Below, piece after piece: positions 12,193 through 21,073 of a stretch of DNA of 25,812 bases. The stretch comes from a virus. The notes beneath the pieces were generated by a model. The model was not told the DNA's origin and made no database searches. It saw only the letters and a program-made list of their open reading frames with translations. Every line of letters begins with the position of its first letter. The first letter of the stretch is position 1. The stretch lies in the IMG/VR virus record IMGVR_UViG_3300044833_000309, positions 1 through 25,812 of that record. One strand, given 5' to 3'. Position numbers and translations under genes: made by a program.

Positions 12193-12822
12193 ATGGCCAA
12201 GCACGTTCCACCGCCCACAGGCGAGCCGCTGGAGTCGGTTTCTCCCGAGCTGGCTATGCAGGAGGCCCAGCGCATAGCAACGCTCCAGCGCCTTCGAGGC
12301 CTCCGCAAAGAGGCCCGCGACGAGATAGATCGGTTGCTCAACTTTCTCGACGCCAGCGACCTTGATCCTGATCTTGAGGAAACCGCCGACGCTGAGCCGT
12401 CACTCGGATGGACGAATCCGGGCCCTTCTCAGTGCAGCAACTGCGGCGGCATCGAGGACCTTGAGCATGACGACTGCGACGACGAGCCCAGCTTGGGCAG
12501 CGGTGCGGCCGCTGTGTACAGCACTCAGAGCCATTGGTCCCAGCTCGGCGGCGGCAGTGATGACCGCGAAGAGGATGCCGGCGATAGTTGCGAAGAAGAA
12601 AACGAGCACTGCGACGGCCACGCGGACTCTGAACCGTCGCTAGGCTGGCCGGAAGGCATGGCACAAGGCCAAGGTCGTTGGGGCGGGACCGATGATCGCG
12701 AAGTATCCGCCGAGCCAAGTGCAGCTTGCGTCGAGATCGCGCGCAAGCGCCACAACCATACGAGCATTTGCAACGTGGCGCCGGTGAACGGCGAGTGGTG
12801 GAAAATCGAGAAGGTGGATTGA
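12193..12822 (+). CDS. EPSLG-repeat acidic protein, operon gene 3
   Basis: The 209-residue product has an N-terminal helical region (residues 17-55, LAMQEAQRIATLQRLRGLRK, then ARDEIDRLLNFLDA). A highly acidic low-complexity region follows, punctuated by EPSLG at residues 68-72, 98-102 and 147-151 and a degenerate EPSAA at 174-178. DDREED-type and Gly-rich linkers and several Cys (CSNC at 81-84) lie between. The last 25 residues are different (HNHTSICNVAPVNGEWWKIE). Proteins with EPxLG-W repeats occur widely in rhizobial genomes without a known role. The reading frame is continuous. The C-terminus appears to have replaced further repeats in this copy. Confidence 0.75.
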   Translation: MAKHVPPPTGEPLESVSPELAMQEAQRIATLQRLRGLRKEARDEIDRLLNFLDASDLDPDLEETADAEPSLGWTNPGPSQCSNCGGIEDLEHDDCDDEPSLGSGAAAVYSTQSHWSQLGGGSDDREEDAGDSCEEENEHCDGHADSEPSLGWPEGMAQGQGRWGGTDDREVSAEPSAACVEIARKRHNHTSICNVAPVNGEWWKIEKVD

Positions 12823-12864
12823 CGGTCCCAACTTGGCGTAGTCTCGGAAATAGGAGGGGATCAA

Positions 12865-13059
12865 ATGCCGAAAGAGAAAAGCACATCGGGGCTAGATGAA
12901 CTGTTCACGCAGTTGAGAGAGGAAAATCCGAAAGCCAGCGAGAAGGAACTGCAAAAACTTTTCATCGCCGCCGCTAGGGGGAATGAAGATTTGTTGCGCG
13001 AAGCGGCAGAATGGTTTTTTGAGCGGGAGTATGACAAATACGCCGCGAAGAAGAATTAA
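12865..13059 (+). CDS. small charged hypothetical protein, operon gene 4
   Basis: The 64-residue product MPKEKSTSGLDELFTQLREE, NPKASEKELQKLFIAAARGN, EDLLREAAEWFFEREYDKYA is almost entirely amphipathic helix. AGGAGGGG at 12852-12859 is a strong ribosome binding site. It is the last gene before a strong terminator at 13085-13112, so the operon probably runs 11725-13059. Family unknown. Confidence 0.65.
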   Translation: MPKEKSTSGLDELFTQLREENPKASEKELQKLFIAAARGNEDLLREAAEWFFEREYDKYAAKKN

Positions 13060-13084
13060 GCCACCGCTCCCCCTGACAGTCTCG

Positions 13085-13112
13085 CCCGCCGGTTCACGCC
13101 GGCGGGTTTTTT
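13085..13112 (+). terminator. strong Rho-independent terminator
   Basis: An 8-bp perfect stem CCCGCCGG / CCGGCGGG with a 6-base loop is followed by six T. It closes the small-gene operon that starts at 11725. Confidence 0.92.
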
Positions 13113-13256
13113 GTTGCCCAACGGTCTTTTCGATATCTTCATCGCCAGCCTCCTTAGGCAGCGACTTGCAAAAGACCCGCGCTAATGCCTCGCCATGCCC
13201 TCGAAGTCCGCAAAGAATAAATGTTGAAATATTAGACCCTCAGACAGCCAATCGAA

Positions 13257-13285
13257 AGGACCCCGGATTGCTCCGGGGTCCCTGA
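13257..13285 (-). terminator. hairpin terminator after PEP-CTERM gene
   Basis: A perfect GGACCCCGG / CCGGGGTCC stem with a 6-base loop lies about 95 bases beyond the stop of the minus-strand PEP-CTERM gene. On that strand it is followed by only TTT, so termination may be partial. Confidence 0.6.
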
Positions 13286-13377
13286 CCGCGCTGGGCTACA
13301 TCCGCCGCCGCCGCGATGGTCAATTCGAAACGGCGTTGCGCGAGGGCTCTTTCGCGCAACCTCGATGCACTTGAACA

Positions 13378-14142
13378 TTAAACGAGGCGAAAGCGGTTTT
13401 GACCCCTACGGCGATAGGCCAAGAAACCAACTCCAGCAAAGCCCAATATCATCATCGCCCAGGTTGAGGGCTCGGGAACGGCAGCCGTCGGTCCTAATAT
13501 GGCTACAAAAGAATCTGGCCCGTCATTTGACGGAAGACTCCCCACAGCACAAGTCGCACATCCCGATCCCAGCGACGAAGAAAGTGAGATAATGTCGCTG
13601 CCACTACCAGGAGCAGCAATCAATCCATTGAATGTGGTCTGCTGACCTGGGGTTAGTACGAAGTCAAAAACTGCGTTACCGTTTCCCTGTTGCAGTGCCA
13701 GATCAGTGGCGGAGAAGGTAATAGGGGCCGCCAGAGAGAAGCTACCCAACAGGCTCATACCAGTCGAATCCCATAAGCTCAAGGTCAGGGTCTGAAGGGT
13801 AATACCAGTCGGGCCTTCCTGATCGGAGTTGAACCCTATCCCAACATTGGCACCACTCGTCCAGCCCACCGTGCTAAGTGTCGACGTGCCGGACTTGTTG
13901 GCACCGCTTACGGCGTCGCCGGAGAGCGCGCCAGTCCCGCTGACAGCGCCGCTTTCAAACGTGTTGGTCTGGAGCGTTAACAGGCGAGGCGCGTTACCGA
14001 AGCCCTGCGCGCCGAGATCTACAAAACTCGTAGCCGGCGTGCTACCCGACAAAACAAGATCCGCCCGCGCATTCGAGCCGCTGAACGCAACCGCGGCCGT
14101 TGAGATTAAAAGGCCCATTAGGGCTGAGCGAAATGTAAACAT
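13378..14142 (-). CDS. PEP-CTERM sorting domain protein, complete
   Basis: The 254-residue product has a signal peptide ([20 protein letters not shown], residues 1-27 up to ARA). A Ser/Thr/Gly-rich beta-type domain follows, low in Lys and charge, with one Cys pair (SGCATCAVG). The PEP-CTERM tail is [20 protein letters not shown] then [13 protein letters not shown]. It is exported, anchored and then processed by an exosortase (not in this window), and typically ends in the extracellular matrix. GAGGGAG upstream is the ribosome binding site. The tail is near-identical in plan to the partial protein at 1-304, and the two genes may be related copies. Confidence 0.9.
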   Translation of the reverse strand: MFTFRSALMGLLISTAAVAFSGSNARADLVLSGSTPATSFVDLGAQGFGNAPRLLTLQTNTFESGAVSGTGALSGDAVSGANKSGTSTLSTVGWTSGANVGIGFNSDQEGPTGITLQTLTLSLWDSTGMSLLGSFSLAAPITFSATDLALQQGNGNAVFDFVLTPGQQTTFNGLIAAPGSGSDIISLSSSLGSGCATCAVGSLPSNDGPDSFVAILGPTAAVPEPSTWAMMILGFAGVGFLAYRRRGQNRFRLV

Positions 14143-14214
14143 AGCATTTTACTCCCTCACAATTTGAACATTTACTCCCCGTGTTTTTGCTCCCCATCGG
14201 AAGATGACAAAAAG

Positions 14215-14430
14215 TTAACCATTCGTAATTGGGCAACTTGCCGCTGCGACAATTCGTCCACGGCCTTGGTTTTTAATGCCGCCGGTGATGATGGTGATTG
14301 TTGTCGAATGGCTGCACTTGTAGTCGGCGCAATAGATCAGGAGGCCGCGAACGCCTGACGATCGCATTTCCCCGAGGGTGATTTTCTGCTGGCGGCGTTC
14401 CAAGGATTGGCGGCGGGTGAGTTCGGGCAT
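14215..14430 (-). pseudogene. truncated MPELTRR...YCADYKCSH protein
   Basis: From ATG 14430 the frame reads MPELTRRQSLERRQQKITLG, EMRSSGVRGLLIYCADYKCS, then HSTTITIITGG and an unrelated end. I recognise the GEMR-SGVRGLLIYC-DYKCSH block from small rhizobial proteins. In those, a stretch with a WPDD-RLSDLEPRF-like segment and a further Cys pair normally follows, giving a Cys/His zinc-type site. That second half is absent here and is replaced by Ile/Gly-rich sequence, so the protein is probably truncated. The family recall has not been verified by search. Confidence 0.55.
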
Positions 14431-14547
14431 CGGCGTATCAAAGCCCAAGGCCGAGGCGGCTGGCAAATCGCCCATACATTGGGCTTGGAACGCATCGGAG
14501 CCACCGCTGCTGGCGGTGTTTTAAGTCGGCCAGCGGCTCACCTAAAG

Positions 14548-15096
14548 TCACGCCTTACGTCTGGGTGCATCCGGACGAGGAGAGGTAAACGTCTCGTTGC
14601 AAGATTCGGCGTTGTCGCGATTTTTTTCTTTGTGTCCGACCAAAAACTGCCTATAGCCCACCCACACGGTTCGGCAACTTAGGATCGTACCTTCCAGCTG
14701 TAGGTAGTAAATGGGGACGCCACGGTGAACCTCGATCGTAACGCGCATCCCGATCTCGGGTCGCGATGGGTCCATCGGTTCCGCGCCGACCTCCCGAATC
14801 AAGCCCGGCTGCCTCTTAGTCACCGTCTTCAGGCCGTGCTCATCAACGTTTCTTGCGTGCAAAAGATAGGAAAGAAGAGGGTCTTTCTTCCGAAACTGCT
14901 CAACTCGTCCATACCAAGCGTTGCCTTTGCCACCGGCCGCCGCTTCGAGTCGGCGGAAGATGCGCTCGAAATGCAAGAGAAAGCCGGCCCAATGTCTCTC
15001 GATCTCACCGAAGTGCTTGGTAGCACCCAAATCAGTCAAAGATTGATGGGCGCTTTCGATCTCGGTCTGGGCTCGGGCTAAATGCACCGCATCCAT
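14548..15096 (-). CDS. conserved hypothetical protein, 182 aa
   Basis: The product starts MDAVHLARAQTEIESAHQSL. A helical core (FGEIERHWAGFLLHFERIFR, then RLEAAAGGKGNAWYGRVEQF) leads to KDPLLSYLLHARNVDEHGLK, which resembles HEPN-like or abortive-infection-like small helical proteins with an RN-x-DEH motif. A beta-rich second half follows (MRVTIEVHRGVPIYYLQLEG). GGAG lies eight bases before the start region. The RNVDEH motif is suggestive of HEPN (R-x4-6-H) but I am not certain. The last 30 residues are polar and basic. Confidence 0.65.
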   Translation of the reverse strand: MDAVHLARAQTEIESAHQSLTDLGATKHFGEIERHWAGFLLHFERIFRRLEAAAGGKGNAWYGRVEQFRKKDPLLSYLLHARNVDEHGLKTVTKRQPGLIREVGAEPMDPSRPEIGMRVTIEVHRGVPIYYLQLEGTILSCRTVWVGYRQFLVGHKEKNRDNAESCNETFTSPRPDAPRRKA

Positions 15097-15510
15097 CGGC
15101 TACTCCATCAGTCGTTGCGCCGAGATTTTTGAATTTAGCGCGCCTGGCTCGCGCAACGGCTGCGCGCGTGCGACATCTGCAACGTGCGGATAGAAATTGC
15201 CAACCGATTTTGGAGTCTAAAATTGGACAAAAATAAATGTGCTTCCGAGTCCTGTTTTGGACGGCGCTCGTTTCGGAAACAGCGTAGCATAGCTTTCCAC
15301 TCGCGTAAGCGAATCAGTTTGTGCGCATAATACAAGGGGGGCTAAGAAGCTTGCCCCTGCCGAAACGCGATCGTCGTTCACACAGGAGCAAGTCGCCGGC
15401 TAAGAATCCAAAATATTAGATCTGGTTCCGCAGGGATGGACTGTGCGTTAGGCTCTCACTATTATTTAGTTGATGCCTATCGATGTTCAATAACATTCGA
15501 TACCCGCAAA
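15097..15510. other. intergenic stretch, about 410 bp
   Basis: No frame with a ribosome binding site or recognisable product is visible. The stretch separates the conserved hypothetical and the serine recombinase, both minus-strand, so it includes the 3' end of the recombinase transcript and the promoter region of the hypothetical. I see no clear hairpin terminator. Confidence 0.4.
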
Positions 15511-17047
<1,537 letters not shown>

Positions 17048-17058
<11 letters not shown>

Positions 17059-17683
17059 GATCGTCACCTGCAAAGGCGGATTTCCGGGCAATGCGCCCGT
17101 TCCGCCTCCGATAGTCGCTTCCGACGACCAAATGACCCGAGCGGACCGATGTGGCCCCGGCTTTTCGCTTTGCGCCATCGCACCGACCAGGAGCTCTAGG
17201 CTCGTCGCTCTCTTGCGTCTTGGACCGCAGACCGAAAAATCGCGGCCCGCTCCACCGGGTCCCGGTGATAAGGACTGCGATTTCGGAGAGGTTGCTGTAG
17301 GTCGCCCCGTCATAAGCAAACCCGTCCGCCAGCACTATGACGCGATGACTCTTGCCTTTCCATTCCCGGACAAGGACGGAGCCCGGTTTGATCCGGCGTG
17401 GCAGCACAATTTTGCCGTTCGGCTTCGCACCAAAGGCCTTCATCATCTGATCAAGAGCGCGCTGCGCCGAGCGGGAGAGACCGCCATAGGCCTTCTCCTG
17501 AATCCGATGCGCAATACTGCGCCGGAGCAGATCCGGGCCGAACGCTTTCGGCGGGTCGCCCCGATACACTTCGCGATATCTCACGCGCAGCTGGGCGATC
17601 GGCATCGTCGCCAACCGATCCAGCTCAGCCTCGACGGCTGGATCGGCAGGTTGAGCAGGCCCGGTCTGTTGTATGACCGTCAT
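17048..17683 (-). CDS. DUF2924 domain protein
   Basis: The 211-residue product has the DUF2924 pattern. Residues 16-90 ([20 protein letters not shown], then [20 protein letters not shown]) are helical. Residues 95-155 carry the [40 protein letters not shown] and [13 protein letters not shown] blocks. The C-terminus past residue 160 is basic and probably not conserved. ATG 17683 overlaps the previous stop (ATGA), and its own end overlaps the recombinase start, so the three genes are translationally coupled. The family is repeatedly found beside serine recombinases; a role in recombination directionality or DNA binding is inferred, not shown. Confidence 0.9.
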
Positions 17684-18036
17684 CGTGCTGCGCTCGGTTT
17701 CGCAATCCGGTAGGTACGCTCTCCATCAACCTTGTCTGAGATAAGATTGAGGTTAAGCTTCTTTTTAACCACGCTGGCAAAGAAGCCGCGCACCGAGTGC
17801 TGCTGCCAGTCGGTGACCTTCATGATTGCCGCGATGGTCGTACCCTTCGGCTCGTGCAACATCTTCAGCACGGCCGACTGCTTGGAGGGCGATGAAGCCT
17901 TCGATGATGCCGTTTTGGATACCGCGGTGTTGGAGGCAACGGCGGGCTTTGATCGAGCGGGAACGCTGCTCTTGATGGGACGTTTTGCTTTGTGAGGCGT
18001 CTTTGCGGATTTAGAATTCGATTTGCTGGTAGCCAT
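17680..18036 (-). CDS. DUF3489 domain protein
   Basis: The 118-residue product has a long Lys/Ser/Ala-rich disordered N-terminus (residues 1-52, [20 protein letters not shown]). A compact DUF3489 domain follows (53-113): [60 protein letters not shown]. This resembles a winged-helix DNA-binding fold. The ATG at 18036 follows AGGGAGAG. It is the first gene of the coupled recombinase cassette. It is probably a small DNA-binding accessory; that is inference from composition and context. Confidence 0.88.
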   Translation of the reverse strand: MATSKSNSKSAKTPHKAKRPIKSSVPARSKPAVASNTAVSKTASSKASSPSKQSAVLKMLHEPKGTTIAAIMKVTDWQQHSVRGFFASVVKKKLNLNLISDKVDGERTYRIAKPSAAR

Positions 18037-18204
18037 CTGGCTCTCCCTTGGATCAACGACAGCATCAGGTGCTGCCACTGACACGAGCCCGCGGAAAATG
18101 TCAGCGCAGGCGGGAGGGATCAGTCGAATCTCGAAGACGGATATGCTTCGGTAACACCACACACGCTCCTTCCCGTGCGGAAGTCGAGCGGATTGTGAGC
18201 AATC

Positions 18205-18486
18205 TTACGGCTTCTTGGGATTAAGCCGTGAGATCTTGCGGCCCTGCGGCAGCGGCTTAGGGGCAGTGGCGCCCTTAGCCGGCTGCGCGAAAAACTCCGA
18301 AAGCGGGACCTCAAGCGTTTTAGCCAATCGGTCCAGGAGGTCGATCGTGGGGTTCTCCGCCTGCCGTTCCAGCCCGCCGACGTAAGAGCGGTCGACCCCG
18401 GCGTCATAGGCGAGCCGCTCCTGCGAAACTCCGCGTTTGACGCGGATCCGCCGTAGATTCCAGGCTACCAGCGCACGAGCTTTCAT
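18205..18486 (-). CDS. XRE-family helix-turn-helix regulator
   Basis: The 93-residue product has a standard Cro/C1-type HTH at residues 7-63 (VAWNLRRIRVKRGVSQERLA, YDAGVDRSYVGGLERQAENP, TIDLLDRLAKTLEVPLSEFF) and a short Pro/Lys-rich tail (PKPLPQGRKISRLNPKKP). These are prophage- or restriction-type repressors. It lies upstream of, and in the same direction as, the DUF3489 cassette (170 bp gap), and divergent from the lipoprotein. A small palindrome (TGGCT-AA-AGCCA, 18523-18534) in the divergent region is a possible operator. Confidence 0.92.
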   Translation of the reverse strand: MKARALVAWNLRRIRVKRGVSQERLAYDAGVDRSYVGGLERQAENPTIDLLDRLAKTLEVPLSEFFAQPAKGATAPKPLPQGRKISRLNPKKP

Positions 18487-18522
18487 GCGGGCAGGCAGCC
18501 ATTACAAGGGCCATTAAACCAC

Positions 18523-18534
18523 TGGCTAAAGCCA
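18523..18534. promoter_or_regulatory. candidate operator palindrome
   Basis: TGGCT-AA-AGCCA lies in the region between the divergent XRE regulator and the lipoprotein gene. Only position and symmetry support it. Confidence 0.3.
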
Positions 18535-18553
18535 TACTATTGTGGGCATGTCG

Positions 18554-18575
18554 CCAATGCGCTTCGACGCATTGG
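18554..18575 (+). promoter_or_regulatory. hairpin next to the lipoprotein ribosome binding site
   Basis: A perfect 8-bp stem CCAATGCG / CGCATTGG with a 6-base loop ends inside the GGGGGA Shine-Dalgarno (18574-18579) of the gene that starts at 18586. It could partly sequester the ribosome binding site. Confidence 0.45.
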
Positions 18576-18585
18576 GGGAACTGAA

Positions 18586-19023
18586 ATGAGACGTATTTGC
18601 TACGCATTTGCACTGACGACGCTACTCACCGGCTGCTCTGGCCTCAACCAGCCAACCGCGCGGGTGATCGCAGCGCCGAAGCGAGACCTTACGCCTGCGG
18701 AAAAGCTCTCGTTTGCGCCAGTATTCGCCGCTGGATTGAAAGACCCTTCGGCCGCCCAGTTCAAATGGATGCCAGTGATCTTGACAGAGCGCGACGGCAT
18801 TACCGATTACTGCGGACTGGTAAACGGGAAGAACAGCTATGGAGGATACACCGGCTTCGTCCGGTTTTACGCCCAGCTACAAAAAGACGACAAAGGACAA
18901 TTCGTCAAAGCAACCCTTCGCTCTGTTGAGCCGCCGAACCGAGAACCTAACGCGCTTGATCCTCGGTGGCTCAATGGCATCTGCGAGCAATTCGGGTACG
19001 AAGATTTCAGCTTAGCTAAATAG
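18586..19023 (+). CDS. lipoprotein, 145 aa
   Basis: The product begins with a lipoprotein signal (MRRICYAFALTTLLTGCSGL), lipobox LLTGC with Cys17 as the likely lipidated residue. The mature domain is about 120 residues: LTPAEKLSFAPVFAAGLKDP, then AAQFKWMPVI, TDYCGLVNGKNSYGGYTGF and RFYAQL. A second Cys pair is made by C80-type (DYCG) and C134-type (GICEQFGYEDF) residues. The pattern resembles a small exported domain found in alphaproteobacterial islands. It stands alone, divergent from the XRE gene, and is followed by a hairpin terminator. Confidence 0.85.
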   Translation: MRRICYAFALTTLLTGCSGLNQPTARVIAAPKRDLTPAEKLSFAPVFAAGLKDPSAAQFKWMPVILTERDGITDYCGLVNGKNSYGGYTGFVRFYAQLQKDDKGQFVKATLRSVEPPNREPNALDPRWLNGICEQFGYEDFSLAK

Positions 19024-19030
19024 TTAATTA

Positions 19031-19058
19031 CGGCGGCCATTTCGAAAAATGGCCGCCG
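19031..19058 (+). terminator. hairpin after lipoprotein gene
   Basis: A perfect 12-bp stem CGGCGGCCATTT / AAATGGCCGCCG closes on a CGAA tetraloop 7 bases after the stop codon. It lacks a T-run, so it may act as an mRNA-stabilising or bidirectional hairpin. Confidence 0.6.
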
Positions 19059-19097
19059 CTCGGATTTGAATCGTTCTCGCGCGCTCCTCTTCGGATT

Positions 19098-20682
19098 CTA
19101 AAGCTTAATGAAACCGGCAGCGATCAGCGGCCCCATTTCCTCCCAGCTACCTTCGATGATGCGATCCGAAGGAACCGATATCTGCCGGCCGGTGATGGTG
19201 CGTACAGTCGAAGTCCCTGCGGGAACCAACAATCGGATCATAACGCGACCTGATCCGAGCTTAGCAGCTTCGAGGCGGGTGTACTCGATAAGGCCCCAAC
19301 CTGCTACTCGATGTTTCATCCAGGCGAGAGCCTGCGACGTGGAGTCGACCTGATCGTCATGTTTCGAGTTCGGGAACGTCATCATCTCGAACAGATATTC
19401 GGCGAGCCAGTGTGCGTCGTTCGGGACATATATGAATCCATTTTCGATCGTCGCCGTCTGTTCGATCATCCGGGTCCGCTTATCGACCCGTGAAATGCAG
19501 CGCTGAACTTGATGCAGACCTTCTTCGATTAATTCCTGAATCAGCTGTGTGCCGGAGGCGCGGTCCTCTACCAGAACGACCGACGCCTTGAAGGTGGTAG
19601 CTTGCTCGCGAACAGCGCGTTTAAGATCGGGATAGTTGACCTTTTTGCGATATGTTCAGCAAGTAGATGCGCTGACTCTTGATGCCCCAGGTGGTGCAGA
19701 CGCTATAGTCATTGAACTCGCCGGGTTTGTTGGCGGTATCCCAACTCTGGACAATGCTGTCGAACGACGGGGGGAGTTCGTGGTCGGCACAGCGCTTGAA
19801 CCAGTCACCCTGGACCATGCCGCCGCCCTGCGGCGCCGGAGATTGCTGGTATTGTCCGGCGAAATTATATGCACCAAGGTTGCGGCGAAGTTCAACAAGA
19901 ACCTCGCGCGACTCCCGTTCAGGATGAAGAACGTCGTCGATTTCGCGGACATGGACCAGCCGGCCGTAGGGGCTCTCGATGACATGTTCCTCGCGGACCT
20001 CCGCGATGGCCGGGAGATTCAGAACCTCCCAGTTCCCCTGGCCCAGAACATGACCAATGAGATCGTCTTGATGCACACGCTGCATCACGATGATGATGCA
20101 GCCGTTGTGCTGGCTGTTGAGCCTGCTGAGCAGCGTGTTATCGAACCAGTAGTTGGGAAGATTGCGCTGGCTCGGCGACAGCGCGTCGGCCGGCTTCAAC
20201 GGGTCATCGATGATGACGAAGTCGCCACCGCGCCCAGTCAGCACGCCGCCGACCGAGGTTGCCAACCGGAATCCGCCGGCATCGGTCGACAGTTCCTGGA
20301 TCGAGCTCTGAACCAGTCGCGTCTGAAACAGCCTCTGGAAAAAAGCGGACGTCATGATCGCGCGACTGTCCCGGCCGAGCTTGTCAGACAAGTCTTGGCC
20401 GTAACTTACGTTTATGATCTGGCACGATGGGCTGTGGCCGAGCAGGAACGCGGGGAATGCCACCGACACGCACATCGATTTAAAGTGGCGTGGGGGCAGG
20501 GTAATGATCAGGCGCTTGATCTCGCCGCGGCGACAGGCCTCCAACTTGGCTGCCATCAACTCGATGTGCCAGTTCGGCAGAAAAGTCGTCTGCGGATACA
20601 GCTCGTGAAAGCAGCGCTGGGTAAAGGCGTAGAGGTCAGAACGCAAAATGGCACGATATTCACGGGGTGTGAGGTCAATCAT
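19098..20682 (-). pseudogene. phage terminase large subunit, frameshifted
   Basis: From ATG 20682 the first frame encodes the ATPase domain: Walker A-like LPPRHFKSM (residues 62-70), Walker B DFVIIDD (154-160), coupling motif region, and the start of the nuclease domain (QSWDTANKPGEFNDYSVCTT). It then ends at an artificial stop at 19621-19623. The next frame, entered near 19647-19656, continues the family sequence without interruption: RKKVNYPDLKRAVREQATTF, VVLVEDRASGTQLIQEL, then SKHDDQVDSTSQALAWMKH with the last acidic residue. It stops at 19098. A 2-base loss (or 1-base gain) beside an A5 run explains the break. Without frameshift the enzyme would be full length, about 525 residues. Confidence 0.85.
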
Positions 20683-21073
20683 CCGAGGTCTCCCCCCTGC
20701 CGCGGCGGATCCGCGCGATAATTTCGACAACGACGGCCGCGTCGGCCTCGTGAAAGGAATCGACGATGTAGTCGGCGGCTGAGGCGTTCTCGGCATTTTT
20801 GAAATGCTCGAGCACCATTTGCGTAAATCTTGGTTCCCCCTTGACGGCCTTGTTGAACATCTGAGTGACAGCGATATCCATCTTGGTCTTTCGCATGGCT
20901 TTGCCGTCCTCGTAGACGGAAACCTTCTTGGCGGCGGCCTGTTTGATCAGGGTGCGAAGGTTCTTGGAGCCCTTCGGCCGGCCGCCAGGATTGCCTGAGC
21001 TCCCCTTGCCGAAACGATTGGCGCGAGGCGGCTTGCCGTAGCCGCCGCCACCTGATGTCGGTTGCTTAGTCAT
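20675..21073 (-). CDS. DUF5681 protein (small-terminase-like)
   Basis: The 132-residue product has the DUF5681 signature at its N-terminus (RFGKGSSGNPGGRPKGSKN, residues 20-38) followed by a helical part (NLRTLIKQAAAKKVSVYEDG, MDIAVTQMFNKAVKGEPRFT). Members of this family usually precede the large terminase and are thought to act as the DNA-recognition, small-terminase-like partner. ATG 21073 overlaps the stop of the ParB/methyltransferase gene by eight bases, and its own stop overlaps the start of the large terminase, so the three are one translational unit. The sequence is intact. Confidence 0.85.
   Translation of the reverse strand: MTKQPTSGGGGYGKPPRANRFGKGSSGNPGGRPKGSKNLRTLIKQAAAKKVSVYEDGKAMRKTKMDIAVTQMFNKAVKGEPRFTQMVLEHFKNAENASAADYIVDSFHEADAAVVVEIIARIRRGRGETSDD

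Noticed and set aside
12338-12886. A 182-codon minus-strand frame
   Set aside because: It is antisense to the EPSLG-repeat protein. Its Arg/Ser/Cys-rich composition is that of a reverse-complement artefact.
19098-19125. A CATTAAGCTTTAG motif resembling half of the 45-bp repeat on the minus strand
   Set aside because: It lies inside the terminase coding end and lacks the right-hand GTTAATTC block.
19636-20721. A 361-codon plus-strand open frame
   Set aside because: It lies exactly opposite the terminase gene, has no ribosome binding site and no recognisable domain; the minus strand has clear terminase motifs. It is a GC-driven shadow frame.
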